Source of the DNA: Ricinus communis
Taxonomy: Eukaryota; Streptophyta; Magnoliopsida; Malpighiales; Euphorbiaceae
DNA length: 64,000 nt
Assembly: GCF_019578655.1 (NCBI RefSeq)
Contig: NC_063256.1
Coordinates: 2,790,001 to 2,854,000, forward strand
Reading direction: 5' to 3'
The stretch's first letter is position 1, and every line of letters starts with the position of its first letter. The notes under the pieces were generated by a model that saw only the letters and a program-made list of their open reading frames with translations, did no database searches and was not told where the DNA came from. Below are positions 1-13,100 of the stretch, in pieces. The position numbers were made by a program, and so were the translations under genes.

Positions 1-1
1 G

Positions 2-565
2 GAATCGAGAGAGAAGGCGAGGGCGCGAGCAAGGCAAAGAACAGAAGAAAAGAAGCGGACTCGAAGAATCATCGATGTACCGAACCTATGTCAAGAAGCA
101 AAAGACCAAGAATTGAACCAATTACGTACTTGGAGTCCTTTTGAAACTACAGGTGAAGAATCGGGTACTCAAAGTCACACCATGAATAACAATCCTTCCA
201 TGGAGATGTTGGCTGAGATCGAAGAAGCACCGATCAGCTCTCATGTTCAGCAGCAAGACCAATTAGTTACAACAGAAGGCATGATTGATGATTCCTTGGT
301 GATCATGGGGAAGTGGAGCCCATCTTTCATTATCAATCATCTCTTCAATACTAGCATACCGCAAGAAGTAAGTTACAATGACACAATTATTCCTGAATTT
401 CATAATTATATATCTTAGTATCAATTATAGAGCATATACTGTTGAGACAAACTATTATATCCGTTTACAGGTGAAATACTCTTTTTTATATGGTTGCAGA
501 CGAATCATCAAATCACAGATTTGCAATCTTTCTGCAAGTCATGGGAAGTGGCCTATAACAGTTAA
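2..565 (+). CDS. TCP transcription factor, CYC/TB1 (BRANCHED, TCP12/TCP18-like), 3' part
   Basis: This is the C-terminal part of a class II TCP factor. Such factors act in the nucleus, and members of this clade repress axillary bud outgrowth. The frame is open from the first bases and begins inside an arginine-rich helix (REKARARARQRTEEKK), which matches the R domain specific to CYC/TB1 proteins. The DNA-binding TCP domain lies before the window. A conserved-looking segment (GKWSPSFIINHLFN) follows, then an intron with donor GAA|gtaagt after 367 and acceptor gttgcag| ending at 499, phase 0. The short last exon, 500-565, encodes 21 residues ending in SWEVAYNS and a TAA stop. A small intron this close to the stop is usual for BRC1-like genes. 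If the intron is retained the frame runs to a TAG at 416-418 instead. Orthology to TCP12 rather than TCP18 is suggested only by remembered synteny with CLE12/13. No start codon is visible. Confidence 0.82.
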
Positions 566-3500
566 AGAGTCCTTACGCTCTAGCCACCTATCATGGCTCA
601 GCTTCATGTCTCACACATCCATGCTATGTCAACTGGAAAAATGTTTGAAGAATACTATGTTTGGCTTTTCTTTTCTTTTTGGATTAAAATGTAAAATAGA
701 TGCTTGATTATCTTCCTTTCTGCAATTTTCTAATGAAACTGTTTTTGTCAATGATTGTTGAGCAGTCTTTAATTAGTTAACTAACTATCTATTGGAGTCT
801 TTCTTTCTTTTTCTTTATACATATCAACTTAGAGGATTAAATTAATCAAAGCCCAGAACAGACAGACACTAGAGGGCTAAGACTATCACAGATTTCTACT
901 TTGCTTTCCTATTTAAGTATATGACTTGTCTTAAAGTCTATATGTTTATCATATAGCAATAGAAGTCCTATGGAGTCAATATGCATTATTCCACATAGCA
1001 TGCTACTATTTTCTGTACTTGATTTTTTTCTTTTAAATTTTTTTGTGAGTTGCTTATCTCCAGTTAGAAGACAGTTGTGCCAGTTCTTTATAGTGGAATC
1101 CGTTAATGAATTTATCTAAACCTATTTGACATAAAATTGAGTTTACATATAAGTACCAAGAGTCATGTTTTATTAGTTAGTTGACCATAGTGCTACAAAT
1201 TCAACACATGCATTTTATAGTAAAGGAATAGAAAGAATTCATATCTAGCAGAAGTTTTGAGGTATAACGATATAAATGGTTATCAAAATTAGTCATTCAA
1301 TTTTAGTTTTAGTTATTATTTAGTCATTTATTAATTAGGGATTGACACATAAAATTTCTTTCTCTTATTTATTTTTTTCCATTGACTATTTTTGCAATGC
1401 CTTAGTCTTTTATTTACAAATATAACTAAATTGAAATATAATTAAAATTAAATAATTGAAAAGAAGTAAATTGAAATAAAACTAAATATAAAATTTAGTG
1501 ACTATTCATGTAATTATTGCAGCTTTCGATTTGTTGGACTAATATGGCTGATGGTGTTTTGAGAATTCATCTATTTAGTGCATGTGTTTGAGAGAGTTCC
1601 TATTGTTTCGTAGTCATTGCAAGTAACCACAATCTTCAAGTGTGTGTTTTGTGAGGAATTTTGTTTGTTTGAGATATTTGTGAATAAGATATCATATATC
1701 ACATATCTATATATATATATATATATATAGATATACATAGTTTGCCGATGATATCTTCGTGAGGATCTTATTTACATAGATATCATCAGTAATATTTTTC
1801 TTAGAAACTTACTTTACAAATACCGCACAGAAGTGCAGAAATTTACTTATTGTTTTGTTCGGGTCTAAAATATGTATAGTCGATTACTATGGTGAAAATG
1901 GTGACTGAAGTTCCTATATATGGCCTTTTTGTGATCATACTGTTCTAGTTTCTGGGTTTCCTCATGATTATGATGTTTCCTGCTACCAATTGTCATGTTG
2001 TTGTTTTCTTGTGGATGTATCTCATAAATATGCAGGTAAATTGATGGCATTAAAATTGGTAACCTTTATCTGATCTTGGCTTAGTGTTGGTTTGAGATGT
2101 TCAGCTGAGGTCTTTGCTACACAATTGGTTGTCATGGTTTAGTAACTTGTGGGTTGTCACTTGTGATGGCTCAGAGTGTTGGTTGTTGTTAATGTGTACT
2201 CTAATTGTAGCGTTCTTACTGTTTTTTCTTTTCCCCCAGCAAATGGTCCCTCAAGGTCTTCGTGAGCCATTGGGTTCTGCAAAATAAGGCTGGTAATTGG
2301 TGCTGATGTACTTTTCTGGGGGGTGTAATTGGGGTCGTCTAATGGCTAAGGGGTAATTTGCTCTAAATACAAGTTGTTTCTCCATTCATTTTTATTAAAA
2401 AAATCTTCCTGGTTTATAACGAAAACGAGAAAAGAGCACAACTTAACACCAATTTGTGATGCTCTCTTATCATATTAATGCATAAATTTTGTGCCACAAC
2501 TTTAAGTTAAACGAATAACAGTTCAAATTTAAGTGGTTGCAGGATTTAAGAAAATGCTAATAACATTTTGACACGGACCTAAGAATCTTCTCTAATCTAC
2601 TATCCATCGCTAGTCAGGTTTGAACTAATAGATAATCAATCTCTGATTTGCTTGCCTAATTAGGAGCAAGGAGTGGGAATTAACCAGTAAGTTACAGTAG
2701 AATGCTATTTATCATCGGCAAGGTCATCGCAGACAGAAAAAAGAAGAAGAGAAAGAAACAGATGCACAAACAAACAATCAAACACATTGTCAAGGTTAAT
2801 GTCTGAATGAATAACACTTCAATATCAGCCAACGGCATGATATTTTATGCACTAGCCCATTTGCTCCATGCGCTAAAAAATCTTAGTCAATGTTTGATAT
2901 ATTACATGTTTTATCCCCTTATATGTATTATATTTACATATTGATTTTTTTAACACAATATGATGATATGTACTTTTAAAATTTTTTAATTAATTATTTT
3001 AAGAATACTATAATATTAATTTATTAATTAATATATTATTTAATTAAATAATAATTATAATCTTAGAGTATGCATATAGTTATTCTTATATATCGTGAGA
3101 TATAGAAATCTTGCCACATAGAAAAATATTTTAACAAGTATTTTTATTTTTAATACATTTGTAATTTTTATTTGTAATTTTTATTTAAATTATTTTATTA
3201 ATACATTAATTTATATGTTCTAATAAAATGATTATTCTTATATAGAAAACTTTGACTATATTTTTAATATTTGTTAATACAAATATAAGTAATATACTAA
3301 TTAATAAATATATAAAAAATGTATATATTATTAAGTATATATGTTATTAAATTATTATTACATATATTTAATTTAGTATTAATTAATTTGTATATAAATA
3401 AACGTCTGTAAAATAAAAATCTAATTTAAATTTTATGAATTAAAAATATATATAATTAAAACAATAAAAAACAATCTTATAATGCGCAAGTAGATTATTA

Positions 3501-5477
3501 ATTTTCATCAAATACTAAGAGTTAACAATTACAATTCAAATTTGAAGAAAAAAAGCATAAAATACTATCTAGTCTTAAGCCCTAAACTTAATATGTTGCT
3601 TAAAGTAGGTGTTTAGTTTTAAGGCAGTTCATCATAAAAATATTGGCAAATTAGACATGTTACTTTGAAAAAATTAAAGTGTAGATCTGAACCCTAAAAG
3701 TTTATAACGAATTTAATAAAACCATTTATATACAATATGCTATAATATTTTTCCCCAAATATAGTGTAGGAATTATTGTAGACGGCAAGAAATGGAAGCC
3801 AAAATAACAATAACATTAATAATAATGATAAAGCAGCCTCTTAATTTGTTGACCACTTTATAAAGGTTTGTTTCCTTGAGGGAAAAAAATTGCAATAGAC
3901 CTAATTGACAAAAAAATTATTTATATATATATATTGAATTTCTTATTATATATTTTTAAAATTTTTAATCACACCCTTTTGACTGTAGTTTTATTTTAAC
4001 TATTATGCTATGTAAATATTTATTAAGATATATTCTAAAACATATTTTTAAAGACATATGAATTTTTATTATAAACTTCCATCAATAATTTTATTTTTGA
4101 TAATAATCTCAATTTATTTTATTTATATTAAATGAGAAAAAAAAAAACATATTCTGAGATACCATTTTCCTAAAGCCAATTGGGTAGACATCTCAAGGAT
4201 ATGTTAAAAAAACCAAAATAATTTAATTTTTATTCTAATAGTAACTACATAATTCTAAAGTACTAAAATTTTATGTTAGGTTTATTTAACCAAAAAGAAG
4301 CAAGTAATTCTAAAATATTAGTAATATTATACTAGTAGAATTCTAAAACATTAGGATTTTCATGAAGTTTTCTATTAATTTACTTAAAATATTATTTATA
4401 ATCAAAACAGCATTAACATCAATGACTTATTAATTAAATCTCGTTCATTAAACTATTTTAAATATTTATGTACAATCCATACATGGTAGACAACCAGTAG
4501 AAACCAATAATGATAAATATTCAAACATGTTGTATATAATACCCGTATATATTACTTCACTAACACAAACTTATTTCTGATAGATGCTTCTTTATATTAA
4601 TTTTGTATATACTCTTGAAAGCACTAACCCTTATACATGGATATCTTTGCGAGAGAGAAGATGAAAAGAAAATTACCCCAAGACCATGATATAATAATAA
4701 ATTAGAAATATAGACACATGCATATATAAAATTCGAAAACTATAAAAAATAACAACTGAACTCACTTATGGTGTTGGTATATACTGGTATAATAATAATA
4801 ACTATTATTATTATAATCTTCCAATGATGATGGTGACTAATAATAAGCAGAGGCCCATCATCTCCTAGTTTATGGGTAGGCATGTGAAGCAGGAGGTGAT
4901 TGTCATGATGATAAACATTTCCCTGTATTCACGATAAATATTAGCTCAAGCTTCTCTTTTCTTTTTTTGTTTTTGTTGTTGCCAAGGGACGTACAGATAT
5001 TTTGTTGAGCAACCAATATCGCCTTCTCTAATGGAATAGAAGAAAACAGAAACTTATCTCATTATTATTGCCTGTTTGTGCACTAGCCACTCAGTTTGGA
5101 TATTATGTACAAAAAACTTGTTAGCTCAATCAGGGGTTATATATGGGCACATATTTGTTTTGTGCCCCCAGGAGCAATTTCGGATAAGAAAATGACCAAC
5201 TAGCTTTATAAGCTACAGGACAGCATGTTGTTTTCTCGGACAAGATAGGAATAAAGTCTAAGCTTTGGTCCCCATGTGACTGTTCAGCTTACGAAAAGCT
5301 AGCTCTTATATGTATATATATTGTGACATTCAACAGAAATGGTGTCTTGGGGTGGAGTTGGTATGGTGGAAATCTTTGTCAAAGTACAAATGCTATTCTT
5401 GAAAGATTTCTTTTTCTTTTTTTTTTTTTTTTTTCTCTTGCAAAGAAGCGCCCATAAATCTAGACTAGTACTGATTG

Positions 5478-5480
<3 letters not shown>

Positions 5481-5511
<31 letters not shown>
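5481..5511. repeat. (AT)n microsatellite
   Basis: A perfect AT dinucleotide run of about 15 units in intergenic DNA. It is probably length-polymorphic. It has no evident relation to a gene. Confidence 0.95.
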
Positions 5512-5515
<4 letters not shown>

Positions 5516-6099
5516 TCCACTAAAAAATATTAATTCATTGATCTATTTTATATAATTGGATATATAAACGCATTAACTTTTAATTTCTTGTTATTAATTA
5601 ACTTTGGTTGGAGTTCAAATTGGAGATGTTACATCATTAGATATGACTTAGAATTAAACTATATGCGACTAGTTTTGATGCCTTTATTCTTAATCAAGTG
5701 TAAATAGTGAGTGAATAAATAGAAAAAATGCGGACATAATAAAGTAGATAGGAATATAAAGCTTTAGGAAAGAACGGCAGAAATACCCAGGAAAATATAT
5801 GCCGAGTCACATTCCAATTCCAAAAGAAACAGAGCATTTGGAAAGAAAGCTTGATGTAGTAAATTAGGAGATGACTGAGATGTGGTTTTGGTTTGGGGGT
5901 TAATGCCATTGACTCTACTAGGTATATTTCCAGGAAGTCTTAGAATGTTATTCAAACTAATAAATTATTTTTTCTTTTTGTTGGTTACATCAATCAATTC
6001 TTTTCATTATCTGTATGCTTTGTGTCATTATCAAGACTTTATTTTAAGACTTCAATTTCATAAAATTTGTATGTAGACATACCTACCACCAATATCAAG

Positions 6100-6119
6100 C
6101 TCTCTCTCTCTCTCTCTCT
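6100..6119. repeat. (CT)n microsatellite
   Basis: A run of ten CT units followed by GTGTGTGAG. It is the only sizeable CT/GA microsatellite in the 5' intergenic part of the window. Confidence 0.9.
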
Positions 6120-8975
6120 GTGTGAGATGTGATGGAGCAAGCAATCCAATATTACATGAAAAAGGGACTTGGATGAAAAGAAATTTTACCTCTAAACTAG
6201 AGAACTGGTTCTCTCTAGTACTCAAAAATGATACGTTCGGCTATGAATTCTTTCTAATTTCTTCGTTTAATCTGCTGCAACCCTGAACAGGAAGAGGCCA
6301 AAGTAAGGATTATAGCAATCTTGGTGTACCTTTCCTCAATGCTATAGTAAGCTCGCAGAAAATAACTTGGTTTTCTGGAAGGGTACTCTTTACCAACGCT
6401 TGCGTCGTTATGTTTTGCTTTCAGTTTGGGCCGAGTCAATTTCACTATTCAATTGGTCATGCAAATTCAGATTCTCAACATTTATTAGTTGCCAAATACA
6501 TCGCATCGAGCAATAATGATGTGACACTCCAATTATAGACGACAAAACTAGTAAAGCACGTGGTAGTTTAATCTTCGAGCTGCAACGTCCAATTAATTTG
6601 AAATCTGGGTAAGGGAAAGTTGCTACTGAAACCCAATGGTGATGATGGTTGGCAGTGGTTAAGAAGCCACAGATAGTGATAGAAGAAAAGCCAAATATGA
6701 TCCTGTGATTGTTTTACAGTGTTGTTTTTCTTTTTTAAACCATAACACTGTCACATGTTTTTATGTTTTAGTATGTGTTTATATATGCTAGGAAGCCATG
6801 ATCCATGTCTCTAATGAAATTGATAAATTTTAAAGAAAAATCATTTACGATTGATAAGTTATAATTAGTATAGCAAATAATTTAGAAAAATGAATAAATA
6901 TCACACTAATGTAGGGTATATTTTCCATTTTAAAAATACAAAACTAATATATTGGCACTATCTGTTTTACAAAACGATTAAAAACAAAATAGAAAGTGAA
7001 TACAATATTTAAAAAAAAAAAATTTCATCTAGGCTTAATAGATGTCTCTATCTATATACCAAACCGATTGACACTTATTCATTAGTTTTAGATGATAAAA
7101 TATGTATTAATCATCCAATATCAAAATGTAAGATACTTATACATGTTTATTACTTTTTTATTAATTGTGGTGGATTCACCAAGTCTATCTAAGAATCTCT
7201 TAAAAAAGTATGTCTGAATAAAAAGCACCTTTTATTAAATTTTTTTTTTAAAATAACACTTTAAAATATAAGGATATGTCAATAAATTAAATCACAATTA
7301 GAATAAAACAAAAGAAAATCTTATATATATATGTATATAAAGAGTTGAAATTAATTAAATAAACTGTGATGTATAGTTTGGTTTGGAATTTAGAAGATCT
7401 ATAATTATAGAAAAGTTGACACTAAAGTTAAAGATATTAAATCTAAATAAGAAGCAATTTCAGTAAAATTTTAAAATAGTAATACTTTATAGTATGAAAG
7501 TATGACAATGAATCAAATCATATATTAAAATAGAACAAAAATTAACTAATAATATATTTATGAAAAGTTGAAATCAATTACATGAGCAGTTTTTTAAAAT
7601 TTGATTTAGAAGTTATACAAATTTTAAGTTAAATGTATTAAGGAAATTTTCAAATCCATCAAAGGAACAAAGTGAAGTTTATAAAAGGCAATATATGCAA
7701 TTTCTCATATAATCTGGTTTTGAGTCGTTACAAATGATATTTAGAAATATTGTAGAATTAAAGACGAATCAGACAGAAGTTGGTGAGCATGCATATAATA
7801 GGCTCACTCAAAGTAATGACCTGATGGGAGTAGAGAGCGGACAATGAATTAATAATAAGATATTTAGACAAAAAAATATCTCTCGAGAGGCTTTTAAGAC
7901 AACGACATTATAAGGTATAGAATTACGTGAATGAATTAAACTAATAATATAAATGGCCATTCACTTAGTTTTTATTTTAGTCATAAAAACTTTTTTTTTT
8001 ATTTCATTCATTTAATTTTAATTTTATCACAATTTAGTCACTTTACCAACAAACAATTAATGTATCACATTTTTCTTTTAATAATTCTCTTCAATTTAGC
8101 TATTGTTGTTATATTTCAATATTTCAATTGTATAGTGACTAATTAAAATATGACTAAAATTGAATGATTGAAATGGAACAGATCGAGACTTCATGATTAA
8201 AACGGAAATAATTACTAATCTTAATGATATTTTCTATCATTATTTCTAAATTAATAATTAAAAATTGATAGATTTTAAAAATAATATATAATTAAAAAAA
8301 TCAACAAAATTGAACATATAAATCTCATTTTATATTAAGATTATTCTAAAAGGTTTTCTGAATCGTAAAAATGCTTCTTGGATTATACAAATTGATGTTC
8401 TTTTTGAAAATATTTTATAGAAAACCTAAAGATAAATAATTAAAAACTAATAATCTAAATTTACTATTATTTAATATCTAAACAACAATTTCAAATACTG
8501 GAGGTCCTAGAAGTTTAAATCATCTAACACAATTTCAGCCAATTACACTGCCAAGCCAGCAAAATAGAAAAGGAGTTTTCGCAATTAAATAAAGAACAAA
8601 CTTTAATTTTTGAAGAAAAAGTAAGGAATATAAAAAAAGAAAAAAGTAGTAAAAGCTAAAATTAACATAATATATATTAAATAATAGATAAACATTAAAA
8701 ATTTAAAATAGTATTACTTTCAAATTCACCGACAACAATATAAAAATGAACTCTGAGTTGGAGACGTATAATGAGAATATTACCAATACTTGTTTACTTT
8801 AGTCCAATAATTATTTCAACATTTGAAAATAAAGATTAACTGGTTGATACAATAATCTTAGTAAAACATGAAAAACTATATATTATGAACACATAAATTA
8901 ATATATCAATATAATTAAATTAAATAATTTTATTTTTTAACCCATTCTCCTCAATTTTTATCAAAACTTATATTA

Positions 8976-8982
<7 letters not shown>

Positions 8983-9029
<47 letters not shown>
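8983..9029. repeat. (TA)n microsatellite, longest in the window
   Basis: An uninterrupted TA dinucleotide tract of about 23 units in the AT-rich gap upstream of the leader-like region at 9.2-10.2 kb. It is self-complementary and could form a cruciform. Confidence 0.95.
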
Positions 9030-9031
<2 letters not shown>

Positions 9032-9199
9032 TTAGATTAATTTTAAAAATATTTTAATCAATTTAATAAAACATTTCTTCTTTTGTGGTTTTGTATATTA
9101 TAAAATTAGCTTAGCTTAGGTTTATTTCCGGGAAACTTGGCTGTGAACACCCATAATTTCTGCCAATTGGGGAAAAAAGACAGCCCTAATTAGCAAAAA

Positions 9200-10160
9200 A
9201 TTATATCTCAGGTTTCCTTCCAAAAGTTTATCCTTGATTCCATCACTTTCTACATACTGTGACTACTGAGTGAAGCCTGAACCAAAGCTATGTTTTGGAA
9301 TCTCTATCCTTCTTTCACTCTCTTTCGCGTATGGATCTATCTACCAAAACTAGAAAGCCAGCCAAGAAGCTGTGACCTGGGAACATGATTGAGATCTTTT
9401 GTTGCTCCAGAACGCACTTCTCTCACTAAATGGGGTGGAGCATCTTTCTATGCTTCACGTCATAAACAACTAATTAGACCCCATCAACAAAAAAAAAAAA
9501 AGGAAGAACACTCTTAAGATAGATAAGCTTGTTTCTAGATGTTGAAAGCGACTAACCCACTTCATATATCCTTTGAATTTTTCTTTTTTAAAAGAAAAAT
9601 GCTTATGTTCTTGTAGATCTATACAGCCTTTCGCCAAAAAGGCACGGATCAAAGATGAATCAGGGTGGTTGAAACCCTAGATGAAGAGATTAGAAGCTTG
9701 ATAACAATTACTTTTACTAACAAGTAAAAAGCTGCAATGGAAAAAAAGAAAACCCTAACAGAACACCAGAAAATTCTAAGGGGCTGATTTTCTGAACAGA
9801 AGAAACAAGAATCATCCAGAATCAAACATTAATCTTGAACCAGCAAAGGTAAAAAAAAAAACCCACAAAAGAAAAAAAAAGATAATGATTTATACCCAGA
9901 TCGAAAGAGGAAGAGGAGAGAGCTGAAGTGAAAAGAACCAGTGAAAAAAACATAATTATTTATACTCTTTTGCAAACCCTAAAATAGTCCCGATTTTTTT
10001 ACTGAGATTGTCAACATCAAGAAAAAATGGAATAGCTGAAGTGAAAAGAAAACCCTAGGAGAGAGAAAAGGAAAGGGAGGCATATATTCTGATGAAGCAC
10101 TTGCGGAGAAACCCTAGGAGAGAGAAAGAAAAGGTATTATGATAATAAAGTGGGGCAGAT
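9200..10160 (-). other. Leader-like region with telo-box motifs; possible non-coding transcript or orphan 5' UTR
   Basis: Read on the minus strand, this patch looks like a plant 5' leader: pyrimidine-rich stretches, CTCTCTCC-type tracts and five copies of the telo-box-like core CCCTA preceded by AA or AAA (plus-strand positions near 9671, 9749, 9973, 10048 and 10107). Such motifs are common near transcription starts of plant housekeeping genes. No coding region follows on the minus strand before AT-rich DNA resumes below 9150; the longest frame is about 60 codons with no recognisable domain. It could be the first exon and intron of a non-coding RNA, a promoter or leader left behind by rearrangement, or chance composition. 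Confidence 0.25.
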
Positions 10161-13100
10161 AGCTTGGAGTTGCCCCATTAATGGCGAAAATCATGGTTTC
10201 ACCTCAAAACATTGCTTTCCAAGAAAAATTGAAGACAACTTATTTTGTCTTTGAGTGGTTGGACCATTTTTGTAGAAGTGGAAAGGAAAGCACCAGCCAA
10301 CCAAATAAAGGATGACTTATCAAGCCAGCTAAAGGATGGTTAAGAGAGACAGAGAAAGAGAAATAAAAGCAGGCATTGGCCATTGGGTATTGTACTATAG
10401 TAATCTTTTGTGCAGAAGATAGAATTGAAATGACTGCCCTTTTCCCTCTTATGTGGGTATATGCAATGTTTCTCATTATTTTGAAACTGAAAATAATTGC
10501 TCCACTGCTTTTTTTTTTCTTTCCATAATAACTTAATCTGATACAACATACACAAAAACTTACTTACACCTCACATTTCGTGCCACTTGTAATCTTAGGC
10601 TTTTTTGGTTATATATATATATCTTCACATGGAGGACACCTAATAATTGAGGTGTTATAAATATTAAAATATAATTATATATAGCGGTTGGGACTTCCAA
10701 TAAATATTAGCTATTGATACAATCCAATTGAGAAAATTTAATCTATTAAAAGCTAATAGATGCATAATTATAAGCTTACTACCTATAACCAGAATTCATG
10801 AAGTGAAGAATGTTTAATTAAACATACTCCGCTAATTAATAGAGTCCGATGAACTTGACAAGGACTAAATTGTCCTAAGGCCAATTTACTGCAATTAACT
10901 CCTGGTTTCCTTGCAAGTTTCCTCCACTAGCTAGTTATCGAACAAAACAATAGATCTTTTAATTTTTTTTAATTTTCTTGGGAAAGTAAACAACGTTAAG
11001 TTGCATAATGCGCAAAATGTAAGGGATGAATAATCGGAAGCAGAGTTCCATGTACAACCTAAAATGGATGAAAGGTTAATATCTCGTAAAAGCAAAAACT
11101 AGAGAACATATCAGCTCTACCTTGAATATATTGACATAGCTATGATAATCTTCTAGACAAGAAAGCATCATTTGCTGGACTGAAAATGACTTGGATTGAA
11201 AATTCTTGGGGGGTCTTGTTTTAGAAACGAAAGCAAATTATCATCTCTCTTACTTTCAATGCATCACCAATACAAATATATAAAAGTGGAGGGGCCATTG
11301 CAGATTTGGAATAAGAACTCAGGTCAAGTGCTCAAGCATCTATTTTTGTGGATGCATAGACAAAACATAATAATTGTATTACACGCAAGTACAGACCTCT
11401 AATAGTAATATACTGTCCAGGTTGAAGAAAGTAGGAATTCTCTGACAATCACAAACATGAAGCTTTTAGTCTCAGTATGCATCAGAGAAGAAGTGAAGGA
11501 TATAGAGTTCTACATGACTCTAAAGTCAGGGAACAGAAAAGATTGGTAAGCATGCACGTCTAATTAAGTTTTAGATCAGAAAAAGCTCAAGCTTGAAAGA
11601 TTAACCAAGCCAATTACTTGAGTGCCTAAATACTTTGAGTTTTTTATTTATTTAACTAAGTGCATTTAGGTTGTTCCAAACTCAAACTTAATTCCACTCC
11701 TTAAATAATATGCATGCCTAAGGTGCAATTTGCTCGCAGGCCTTAGTTATGTTAAGGCTTGCAACCTGACATTTCAAGCCTTTGGCTACCCTCATCTAAA
11801 CCAAAAAGAAAATATCCTTGAAAAGCTCTAACTGGCCGGAATGTTTGCAAAACCGTGATCATTTTAAGAAGATTTTATATTAATGTCACCAAAAAAAACA
11901 AGAAAAAGAAAAGGAACAAGAGAAAGAGAAAATGTCCGACCAGGTAGGCTGTATACTAAGAGGATTCGCCGTTGGCTTTTCCTTCAAGGACAAAAGACTA
12001 GCTTTGTTGGAGGACAAACAATTAGACATCAATAGGTTGAGCAGCTGTCGCAACTTTTACATGAGAATGATGGCCAGAGAACGATCAGTTATGTCCACAA
12101 CAACATACCCAAACGCTAGAATCTAAAATATTCCGATGCCAAAGGAGGTGATTTGCCATTTTCAATAATGGGTTTTTGTTTTCTTTCTTCTTAAGAAAAT
12201 CGAGATATTGAAGCTGTGACAATTTCACACCAGCTTCTGATCTTTGCTAGGTGAACTGCAGTCAGCATTTGTACTAGCTAGTTAATATATGTATGCATGT
12301 GTCAATATGCCATGGTGAGCTCTAAACAAAGAAGAAAACATACATAAAAGAGGGCGTAAGTGAAAAAATAAAAGGATGATATTTCTTCTTTATTTAATTT
12401 GTTCATTTTTTCTCTTCTTATAAATCGAAAGCTTAGACTAAAATTAGTTATTAATTAGTTTAAAGATCAAATCGATAATGGGTAAAAGCAAAAATCAAAA
12501 TTCATCTCAGATATGATATAAATAGAATCTAATCCTCTTTCATATTATGCTATGTAACTCTGTGTAGCACATGTTATGTTCATGGAACACATATAAGAGA
12601 GAGCTTGATAACAAGCATATAGAAATCAGGTATGCAACTCAATAACCTCATAAAAATGGCATCAGTTAGAGTGTTCTTGACAATGAGCAGGTATAAAGGA
12701 TTATTTTTAGAATTTCTCTACATCTTTTTTCTTTCTCATTCTTTGAGATCTATAGGAATATAATTGAGTCTTTGGAGACTTGAATCAATTAGCTATGAAT
12801 TGGATTCTCTACAATGCGGAACAAAATCCCTTGATTGTCAATTTATTTGTTGGTTTTTGGGTCTTGAAATTCTCTATTATTTAATTAATTGAATTTTGGT
12901 TTAATTTACAAAGAAAATTGAAACGAGACTTAAAAAAGAGGTTATTGGCTATGATGATATGATGTAAATAGATTAACCCTTTTATTTGAATGAGAACGTT
13001 TGGTTGCTAGGAAAGAGGAGGGGGAAAGGGAGGAAGTGATGAAGGAAAAAAAAGAAAAAAAAAAAGAAAGAAAAGGAAGAGAAGAAGCGTACTCATTGAA

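Larger units (their letters stand above)
566..9150. other. AT-rich intergenic stretch downstream of the TCP gene
   Basis: No protein-coding gene is supported here. The first part must contain the TCP 3' UTR and polyadenylation site. Positions 1500-2400 are somewhat less AT-rich and contain a strong-looking splice acceptor at 2233-2239, so a spliced 3' UTR or alternative terminal exon is possible. The remainder is very AT-rich, with poly-A/T tracts and microsatellites. Two blocks, near 1286-1512 and 7957-8210, have loosely inverted ends built on a TTAGTCA-type motif and could be old MITEs, but I could not fix their borders. Open frames of 60-80 codons occur but show no recognisable domain. Confidence 0.6.

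Noticed and set aside
9270..9295. Minus-strand TTGGTTCAGGCTTCACTCAG resembles miR166
   Set aside because: Only about 15 of 19 bases match, and the star-strand arm needed for a precursor is missing nearby.
10303..10325. AAAGGATGACTTATCAAG resembles miR169
   Set aside because: The 5' end and seed differ from miR169 and no foldback partner was found.
12134..12156. TGCCAAAGGAGGTGATTTGCC resembles miR399
   Set aside because: It needs a 3-base insertion to align, and no complementary arm lies within about 150 bp, so no hairpin precursor is supported.
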